Source: Purshia tridentata (taxonomy: Eukaryota > Streptophyta > Magnoliopsida > Rosales > Rosaceae). Taken from it: a stretch of DNA of 64,000 nucleotides. The position numbers and the translations under genes were made by a program. Of this stretch, positions 55,801 through 64,000 are shown one piece after another. Under the pieces are notes generated by a model. The model was not told the origin of the DNA, made no database searches, and worked only from the letters and a program-made list of their open reading frames with translations. The DNA is taken from the NCBI GenBank assembly GCA_003254885.1, contig QANT01004717.1, positions 1-64,000 on the forward strand, read 5' to 3'. Positions within the stretch are counted from its first letter, which is position 1; each line of letters begins with the position of its first letter.

Positions 55801-56332
55801 GGCTCTTGGTGTCACTTCCTGTGACATTGCTGAGAGTGCTATGGTTAGAGGGCTTGCAAAATGTGGGAAGATTGAAGAAGCAATGCTAGTTCTTGATCGC
55901 ATGCGTCGGATGCAACTCGTTCCAACAACTGCTACTTTTACTACTTTGATGCACACGTTTTGCAAAGGATCCAACCTTGTTGAGGCTATAAAATTGAGGG
56001 GTGTAATGGAACGTTGTGGTTTGAAGCTTGACGTTGCTGTGTATAATGTTCTCATTTCAGGCCTTTGTGCTAATGGTGATGTTGTGGCTGCATTTAAGCT
56101 TTACGAGGAGATGAAACAAAGAGGTCTCTTGCCCAACACAACAACTTATGCTCTGCTCATTGGTGCTGTTTCCTCTGATAATAATCTTATGGAAGGTGAA
56201 CAACTTTTGGAAGATTTATCAGAGAGGGGATTGATATCTGGAAATTGGAATGGCAGTGCCCCAACACTACATGAGAGGTTGATGATTGCAATGGGAACAT
56301 TAAACTCTTTGAGGCACAGTAAAAGGAAATAA
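52841..56332 (+). CDS. P-class pentatricopeptide-repeat protein, probably organellar
   Basis: Two exons: 52841-52973 (44 codons plus one base) and 53085-56332, joined through a GT-AG intron with the glycine codon split; 1126 residues. The first exon is rich in Ser, Lys and Arg without acids (start MLSSTRASKKLSLVSQK), fitting a mitochondrial or plastid presequence. The second exon carries roughly two dozen 35-residue PPR motifs from about residue 190 to the C-terminus, with units such as VTYNTMLNWYCKKGRYKAA and YNALIDGLCRKGELEEAFRL. No E, DYW or SMR domain follows, so it is P-class, expected to bind and stabilise or process organelle RNA. Size and order resemble Arabidopsis At5g55840; the RNA target cannot be read from sequence here. 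A start at 53072 inside the intron would drop the presequence. Confidence 0.92.
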
Positions 56333-58529
56333 TTTTGACAGGTTGTAAAGCAAATTAATTTGATTGGGAGATGAGACTGCGATGAGCTTTCATTACTAAA
56401 CCATGTTATGATATAAACCTTTCTGGAGGTCTGATGGGAGATGAGACTGTGATGGCCCCACAAGTTATGATACAACATGACCTATATGATATAGTTTACA
56501 GTTCATATTCAGTATGCTCATTCTTCAATTCCTTATTAAGTTATTCTTAATTTTTTTTTTTAACTTTTTGTAACATATATCTTACTTTTGTATTTATTTA
56601 ATAGCCTATTTCTGTTACTTCGGGTGAAAATGCATTCTACCTCATGCTTGGGTATAATGTTTCTTGATGTGATAAAATGAATCATGCTACATGCTATGTA
56701 AGTTCCAACTTCTATTTATATGCAATTACAAGCCCCACTTTATTTTATTATGATCAACGCTTTAAGGGGTTCTATTTACCCTTTTAGTCCTAATATTCTC
56801 TTTAGGTAAAAGATGCTACTTTCCGGCAGTACCGAAATGTTACTGAAGATGCTCTCTGCATAGGAGTCACTGGTAGGTAATATGTTTTTATTTCTTTTAG
56901 GCAGTTCTTTCTTGTATCTTGATGTCTAATTACTTCATTGTTGCACCACAACTATTAAGGAGATGGTCTCTTGGTCTTTGCCTGAGAATACATGTATGCA
57001 AAGCTTTCCACCATCCCCAAGTTTTACTTTCTTTGTATCAATCTAAATTCTCCACTTTTTTCCTAAAATTTTTGATAGACATGAAGCCAAGAAAGGTGGA
57101 GACAGCTTTTTAATAGATAATGAAGCTGGCCACAGAGGGAGGCAAGCGAATGCCATCAGCAATTGGCATATGATGATGGAGGAGGCACAGGGACAGGGAC
57201 TACACTGCATTGGGATATGTTGATGGGTACCATGAATTTTAAATTTCTTTTTTGCAAAATATAATTCAATGCCATCAGCATGGCAGAGAGAATCTAGCAG
57301 TTTTTACAGGGTTGAATTGCAACTATTGACTTTGTATAATTATAATGTACCAATGGTATTGTTTTTGTATGCATTTCTCATTTTCTCATTTTCTCATCAT
57401 GTATACTTCGGTGATATCATCAGCAGATTCCTCTACACTCTTGGGTTTTCTTTTAATAATAATAAAATTAACAAAACCCACAAGCCAACACCAGTTGATA
57501 CTTTGCTTATAATATAAAAGTAAAGAAAAAAATCCCTTTAGTATTTGCAACTTTCTCTAATGAGGTTAGAGGACGACCCTCCTTGGGCTTTAATTTTATT
57601 TCTTTGATGGTCTTTATGTAATTGAGCCTACATAATTTTAATGGAAATAGCGTTCTTCTTCATATTTTTGAAGAAGGAAACGCACTTGTTGATAAAAAAA
57701 AAAAAAAATTTATTTGCAACTTTCTATTTTGTTAAGGTTATGAAACATAAAAAAATTATATATATTCAATTTCATCATTTATCTGATATAATTAGACCAA
57801 TGCTATAGGAGTTTCAAATGAGGATATTGTTATTTTTATAAATAATGTGAACATTCTTTTTATGTGACTTTCCAATGTAAATAAGAATTAGAACTCTTTA
57901 TTTTTCAAGTCTTACTTTAGTAATATATCAACTTTTCATTTTCCATTTTGTCCCAATCCCAATTGAAATGATGGAGTTCGATCATTTTTTTCGGTAGAGA
58001 AAATGATGGAGTTCATTGCTAACACACAAATTTTAACTGCTGAGTTGCACAAAATTACACAATTTGAGTAAAGAAAAAGAAAAAAGAAATGGAAGGTCCA
58101 TTAATTTATTAATTAATTTGATTAATATAGAAGACATGGAGACGCCGAACTGATTTGATTTGAACGTTGCGATTGCCAGCAAGTCAATGTGCTGTTTGCC
58201 TCCGTGCAACCCAACAGCTACTCCTACATCGTCACGCCGTCTGCCAGCTCACCATTCCGTTCCGTTATTACATTACTTTCAATCTCAAACACACAAATCA
58301 CGTCAGTGCTGACGTTTTCTCAACGGCGATGCAACTCGCTTTTTGTTCCCGTTAAGAAAATAACGCCGTTTTTTCATAAAAGACCGTTAAAGTCTGAAAT
58401 TTCCAGATTTCACATTTGCAATTTTGCAATCAATAATAGGCCCATTTCTGGCCCATCTCTCTCTCTCTCTCTCTCATTGTTTTCCGAGTCATTTTCTTTT
58501 CCCGGAAAAAGTTTCCTTTGATCGAATTC
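56333..58529. other. Spacer with PPR 3' region and NOI promoter/leader
   Basis: The first several hundred bases should be the PPR transcript's 3' UTR; splice-like segments near 56806-56878 and 57080-57240 might be extra non-coding exons, unproven. No coding exon is recognised. The last 350 bases rise in GC content and contain a (CT)n tract (58459-58475), likely the promoter and leader of the NOI gene. Confidence 0.4.
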
Positions 58530-61348
58530 ATGTCGGTACGTATTCGCTTTCGTCTCCTTCTCTTAATTCAAAATATGAATCTTTAATTTTTATGAGTTTA
58601 TATTTTTATTCTCTGTGATGCTTAATTCGCTGGATTTGCTTTGGTTCCTGATTGACTTGAGCTTTAATACATAGATTTTTTCGTTAATCTATATTAATTT
58701 AATAGTAAATGACTCGGATCAATTCGTTGTAATATTTTTCACATTAAATTTGAGCAAAATTCATTTATTTTATATGATTATCAACTGCAAAATCAATGGT
58801 TTGTGTATTCGCGGTTACATACTTCATGCAATTTTGGGTTTTTCAGAGGAGCAGATTTTAACTTTTCATTGAGAATATTAAAAATGAAAATTTTCGTTCA
58901 TGATTGTTGCAAAATTAGTAACTTAAATTTTTGAGAGTCGATATTTCTGTTCAGAGGATTGTTATTATTTGTTGTCATTCATCGTTTCAATGGGTTGTAT
59001 TATCTTATACAGATTGCTACGTGATTCATGGTGATTATAATTGGTTTGTATAATTATTTATTCAAGTTAAAAGGATGTTTTTGCTTAGTATCTTAAATTG
59101 TCTCTGCTATTTCCTAAGTTCTCATTCTCATGTATATATGTGGCTCTGGGTGTATGTGTGTGTTTTTCATGCCAACTCCGAATGTGTAGCTGGATGAAGA
59201 AGTTTTGTAATTGCTTTTCATAAAGAACTAAACAGCTTTATTTTATTGGGGAAAACTCAATCTTATGTTTAGGGGGAAGGCCAGAGTTTTTTGAATTTTT
59301 CTTAATATGGTTATGGTGGGTTGAACACTAGGAAGCACGGACACCGACGCAAATACGGGGACACGACACGATACATTGATACGACAAAGTTCAAAAACAT
59401 TAGGACACGACACGGGTCCGACACATCTATTTAAATATTATATATATATTTATATACATGCTAAATAAATCTATATACAATTTTAAATGTTTAAAATACA
59501 ATAAAATACCACATAATTAAACCTAATGCCAAATAAAACTTGTAAAATAAGTTCCTACTCATAAAACTCATACAATTTTAAGTATTCTGCCCCTTTATTT
59601 TTTCAATTTAATCTCACATTATTTTAAAATTTCAATGGACATGTCTATATCGTGAAGGACACGTATCGAACGAGTGTTGGACAAGTGTCCGAGTGTCCGA
59701 CACTTCGACACTCCACCCCCAGGAGTGTCCGTGCTTCCTAACAATTGAACTTCTGTGCTGAGTGCTTCCTGTAAATGATTGAGTTATGTTGTCTAAATTG
59801 CTTGATGCCTTTCAACAATCAGTTGGCTTTTCTGAGCATCATTAGCTGTTTAGTATGGACAACCTTTGTCCCTGAATTTTTACAAAGATATTTGATCCTG
59901 TTGAGGGGTAATTTGCAGTCTAGAAAGCTAGGGGAGCCTGACATTGGGTTCTGGTGGTCCGTACTGTGTGGTTAATTCAATTTTATTCTGGTGCGTGGCG
60001 TGGTGTGTGATTGATCCCAACCTTGATGGGATTAGGGAGGTAGCAGAGTGGTGGTCTGTCCCTTCTTTGTACTTAAGAGAATATCCTATTGCTTGCGGAT
60101 TGTTAGCTGTATTCATGGAAGCTATTGATGTACAAGCTATGTGTTCGGAAACTACTGGGACTAGTGCAGTTAATTACATGGCCATTACTTATATTGTTAT
60201 TCATATAAATCTGATTTGCTATAGAATTAATTTACATGGTTGTGGGTCCTTGAATTGCGGTTACGAGCTGGTATGGATTGCACAACAGTTTTTTTCCTTA
60301 TCCCAGAACTTGGACAGTAATATTAGCTTATAATCTTGATTGTATTAAATGACATTATTGACATCTAATTGTGGTCAACACGTAAGTAATCCAGCCAAAA
60401 ATTAGCAAAATTGTTATCTTAAATGAGAATATTTTAGATGAATAATAATGAGAATATTTCACTGATTGCTAACAGGAAAAGGGCAGGCCACTCCCAAAAT
60501 TTGGTGAGTGGGATGTGAACGATCCTGCTTCAGCTGAGGGATTTACTGTGATCTTTAACAAGGCTAGGGATGAGAAGAAGACAGGTGGCAAACCTGAGTC
60601 ACCAGGAAAGGCTGATCATAATAATATCAGGCATGCAGTGAATCCTGGCACTGGAAGGCCTTCGTCTGTAAGATGCTTTCTCATAGCGGTTGTCTCATTT
60701 CTTTTTTCAATGATTTGATATAAACATGAGACAGCCAATAGCAGTACATTTTTGTCTAGTTGATGGCGGTTTTCTTTTGCTTTTGAAGCACTATAATAGA
60801 CTTCATCCCTTGTAACACTGCCTTATCAGTCACACTCATCCTATCACTTGATTTAGAAATCCATGCAACTGACATTTTATATAGAATTGTAGTCCCAAAA
60901 AGAGAAAATGACATTTTATTTAGTGCCAAGGTATTGAAAAAAGAAAAAAAAAAAAAAGGAAAGAAAAAGAAAAGATGATTTGGCTGTATTATCTGCATTT
61001 TTGATTGCTCCATGGGAGCTGGACTGGAAAATGTTCTGGTTCTGTCTTCTTCAAAACAGATCTATCCTAATAGGCACAGTTGTTTCATTATCATTATGAG
61101 AAGTGGCCTGGACTTTGGTGTTTGCTCATCTTGTGGTGCATTATATGGTCTTTTAATCTTCTTATATTCACACCTATGTGCATATGTATTTTTATGTTTC
61201 CAATTACTAGAGAATATAGAAGAATTTGATCTAATTTGCTGCCCAAACTTGATCTAATTTGCTTGACTTTGTTTTCCTTTGTGGATGATTCTCTGGTTCT
61301 CAGAAAAAATGGTTTTGCTGCATGCACGATCCACCTGCGGAATCTTGA
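58530..61348 (+). CDS. NOI: Small NOI-domain protein (RIN4/NOI family)
   Basis: Three exons: 58530-58535 (only ATG TCG), 60476-60667 and 61304-61348; 80 residues, typical for a stand-alone NOI protein. The NOI block reads RPLPKFGEWDVNDPASAEGF; its PKFGEWD core is the AvrRpt2-type cleavage signature shared with RIN4. The C-terminus KKWFCCMHDPPAES has the paired cysteines of the family, expected to be acylated and to hold the protein at the plasma membrane. Role: membrane-associated, linked to immunity and exocytosis in relatives. The two-codon first exon is forced by the GTACGT donor and the phase-0 acceptor before GAA AAG. The 1.9-kb first intron carries a MITE. Confidence is high because all three exons match the family end to end. 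Confidence 0.92.
59331..59738. mobile_element. MITE with inverted ends and TA flanks (408 bp) in the NOI first intron
   Basis: Starts GGAAGCACGGACACCGACGC and ends GAGTGTCCGTGCTTCC, inverted copies of each other over about 14 bp. The dinucleotide TA lies on both sides (59329-59330 and 59739-59740), fitting a Tc1/mariner-like insertion. It has an AT-rich centre and no coding sequence. A different superfamily cannot be excluded because the target duplication is so short. Confidence 0.6.
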
Positions 61349-62900
61349 CAAGGTGCTCTCCATGTACGTGTGCTTCAACGGAAGAGCATGTGGTTCTGTA
61401 ACTGGCTCCACCATATTTTTCCAAAGAAGATAGGGAGCTGTATAGCAGTGATGGATGGAATTTATTGTGTGGCGTAAAAAAACTTTGTGATGGGAGGAGT
61501 AAAGAAGACAAATACTTATTGTATCTATATTGTCTGATGTGGTGATTGTTATTACATGCCAATCTGTGCTACACGCTTTACAGCTTTTCTTATGACATTT
61601 TTTTTTCCTTCCCTCAATTGTATTATCAAACTGTTCTTGTTTGTGAAATCATTTTATTTCTCTTTAAAATTTCCAAAATCTTTTTTTTTTTTCCAGGAGA
61701 ACCGTGTGTATATACTACGTTATCAGCAAAAAGAAGTCTAAGATCCCTAATAATATTTATTTCAATCAAGAAAATATAAGAATATATAGAGAAATTATTT
61801 TTTGCCAGACAGTCATGTTTTCAGGTTCGCAATCTAAACCGTTAATTAGAGTTTTTTTTTTTGGGTTAAGGTTGATTAGTGTTTTTTTAATGTACAATAC
61901 AAATTGATAGTCAAGATGCATTATAAATTTATACTCATTTATACTTTATATGGGAAGTTTATTAAAGAAATAGTATCAAAATGTAGTACATCATTATTCT
62001 TGTCTAATTGCTACTAAGAAACCACAATTACCTTGTTAAAAATATTAGATATAAAATAAAAAATAAAAAACATACACACACGAGAAGGACATATTAAACG
62101 ATATGTCATTCATAACGAGAACTCTACTAAACTGAAGCTTTATGTGTACTTGCAGTATCGTTGCGTTCAAAGTCTCCCCCTCCAGATTTGAAACCTAAAT
62201 GAACAGAAACTCTTCATCCTTAACTCTAACACGGTAACACCTTACAAGATTATTCAATTTTTTATTTTCTTCGCGGGCTTAATCAAGTTGTCGAAAGACT
62301 CGAAACATTCCGAGGTCAATTCTCTCTCTTTTATGAATATTATGATTTTAGCTTCCAATAATTTCGTTTTGTTTTTGATCTTTCTGTAACTCTGTTTGGA
62401 TGCAAAAGAAAAGAGAATAACCAAAATTTAATAACTCTTTTTTTCTTTTTAAATGAGGGTATCTCTAATTTCCTTGCCCTTTCTAGGCAGCCAAACGGGG
62501 AATGGAATGGCATCTATTTCTTGTGATTGTACCTTTTTATTATATCGCGAGTTTTAATCTCTGTTTTTTTTTTCTTTTTTTTGAACTTTCAATTTTGTAA
62601 ATCAGATTATGATTAGTTTTTGGAAGAATTTTCCTGGATATTAGAATTCTTGTTGGTTCTGTGTTTCATTTGGTGGAAATCGTTTCTGGGTAATTTTTCA
62701 AGTAAAGGGTTTCTTTTTCAGAGTTTTAATGAACAAGTTTCTGCATGTACCTTGACTGAATTATTTTCATGAAAGAAAGAAAGCAAATACCTTAGGCTTG
62801 TGATGTGAAATATTTTGCTCGTTATTAATTTTACGAACTTTGAATTTTCTACGGTATTATATGTTTTAAGATGTTAACATTCCTCTTTTTTAATCTACAG
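61349..62900. other. NOI 3' region, spacer and p24 leader with 5' UTR intron
   Basis: The NOI 3' UTR probably covers the first few hundred bases. Toward the end a leader exon of the p24 gene is likely around 62150-62315, with a donor such as GAG-GTCAAT near 62313. The acceptor AATCTACAG ends exactly at 62900, directly before the ATG, so a 5' UTR intron is supported on its 3' side only. Confidence 0.45.
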
Positions 62901-64000
62901 ATGAAAGTTGGATTTTCAAATTATACTGTTGTTTTATTGCTGGCATTTTTGTTGGACCTACAAGCAGTTTTTGGCATCAGATTTGTGATTGACAGAGAAG
63001 AGTGCTTTTCTCATAATGTTCAGTATGAAGGAGATACTGTCCACGTCTCTTTTGTTGTAATAAAAAATGATGCATCTTGGCAATATACTCAGGACGGTGT
63101 TGATCTTGTGGTAAGCTCCATGTGTTTTTGTCTGAGTTGGGTTTGATATATACTTTCTGATATATGATTTTAGCCATGCCATAATCTCTTTTCTCTTCTG
63201 GTCAATTCAGTAAAACTGCTCAGCTAATTAGCTAAACTGGAAACCATGGATTACATGTCTATATTCTTAAGCATCATATTGACGGGCATGTTAAAAGGGT
63301 CAATTTATTATGTTTTGTAGAAAATATTGGTGATATCATAATCGTTTTATGTTCATATTAAACTGAAAACCCACCCGTGATCCTGCAATGTCATTGAAAT
63401 TTCAGGTCAAGGAACCTTCTGGTGAGCAGATCAAAGATTTTCGTGATAAGACTATTGAGAAGTATGAGTTTGTCACTCGTCACAAAGGTGTTCATCATTT
63501 TTGCTTCACCAACAAGTCGCCTTATCATGAAACCATAGACTTCGACATACATGTTAGCCATTTCACATATTATGATCAACATGCTAAAGATGGTGAGCCA
63601 TTGCTGCGTGCCATTGTCCTCTTTAGAAACTTTTAATTTTTTTATAACTTTTGAGCTCTTTGGAAAATAAGGTGGACTGACTATATTTCTGTTCATATCT
63701 GCAGAGCATTTTAACCCTTTGTTAGAGCAGGTATCAAAGTTAGAGGAAGCTCTTTACAACATTCAGTTTGAGCAGCATTGGCTAGAGGCTCAGACTGAAC
63801 GCCAGGCAATAGGTATCAGCTGAACTCTGTCCCGGTTGAGCTAGTATTGATTCCATAATGTGCATTAATTTGTATAGTATCTCTCTCTCTCTCTCTATAT
63901 GTGCATTTGCTGTCTAAAGGGCAAATATGTCAGCATAAAACTTTTGGCCTGTCGATCTTTTGTTACGGAAATTGTTCTTGCAATTGTTGATGCAGTAAAC
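62901..64000 (+). CDS. p24 (emp24/gp25L) family cargo receptor, beta-type; truncated by window end
   Basis: Coding exons seen: 62901-63110, 63406-63592, 63705-63812 and the first bases of a fourth from 63996; splice phases agree. Residues 1-24 form a signal peptide (VVLLLAFLLDLQAVFG) cut before IRFVIDREECF. Then comes the GOLD domain with the conserved cysteine pair (EECF and HHFCFTNKSPYHETIDFD) and the start of the coiled coil (LEQVSKLEEALYNIQFEQHW). The membrane span and the cytosolic tail with COPI/COPII sorting signals should lie past base 64000. The family shuttles between ER and Golgi, sorting cargo. Wording of the lumenal domain fits plant p24 beta members best. Confidence 0.92.

Noticed and set aside
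58189-58521. 110-codon frame upstream of the NOI start
   Set aside because: It overlaps the promoter/leader with a (CT)n tract, has no recognisable domain, and the NOI exons explain the locus.

Overview
This window is nuclear DNA from a eudicot plant. Evidence: GT-AG introns, AT-rich intergenic DNA full of plant transposon families (CACTA, Mutator-like, copia and gypsy LTRs, a Helitron-like end), and plant gene families (hydroxyproline arabinosyltransferase, P-class PPR protein, UPL-type HECT ligase, NOI protein, p24). A woody rosid such as a Rosaceae species fits, but that is inference only. Ambiguous bases at 992, 21255, 48873 and 51972-51976 all lie in repeats or homopolymers and mark weak assembly points.

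Six protein genes can be modelled exon by exon. In order: (1) a Golgi hydroxyproline O-arabinosyltransferase, minus strand, 2535-6202; (2) a plastid NusB plus NOL1/NOP2/Sun rRNA cytosine methyltransferase, minus strand, 26372-30965, whose last exon is not found; (3) a giant UPL1/UPL2-type HECT E3 ubiquitin ligase, plus strand, 33438-49296, about 3782 residues with one 7977-bp exon; (4) a P-class pentatricopeptide-repeat protein, plus strand, 52841-56332; (5) a small NOI/RIN4-like protein, plus strand, 58530-61348; (6) a p24/emp24 cargo receptor, plus strand, starting at 62901 and cut by the window end.

Between genes 1 and 2 (about 7.7-26.3 kb) is a transposon-rich block. It holds a 1.5-kb tandem duplication (8020-11153) with palindromic minisatellites, a decayed copia relic with an LTR pair (12197-15361) interrupted by a likely gypsy LTR fragment, a complete 1017-bp non-autonomous Mutator-like element with a perfect 9-bp target duplication (16852-17868), and a complete 5.4-kb CACTA element (19478-24852). 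Inside the CACTA element sits a 2.1-kb palindrome made of two inverted copies of a gypsy-type LTR start, flanked by its own 5-bp target duplication. A Helitron-like 3' end at 26292 lies 80 bp from the last visible splice donor of gene 2. Related Mutator-like elements occur at the left window edge (1-1211) and at 50534-52635, the latter carrying a purine-rich satellite. A 408-bp TA-flanked MITE lies in an intron of gene 5.

The genes are independent single-gene transcription units with no operon-like logic. Genes 2 and 3 are divergently transcribed from a shared 2.5-kb region. The most unusual items are the inverted-LTR palindrome with its own target duplication and the apparently truncated or transposon-split methyltransferase gene.
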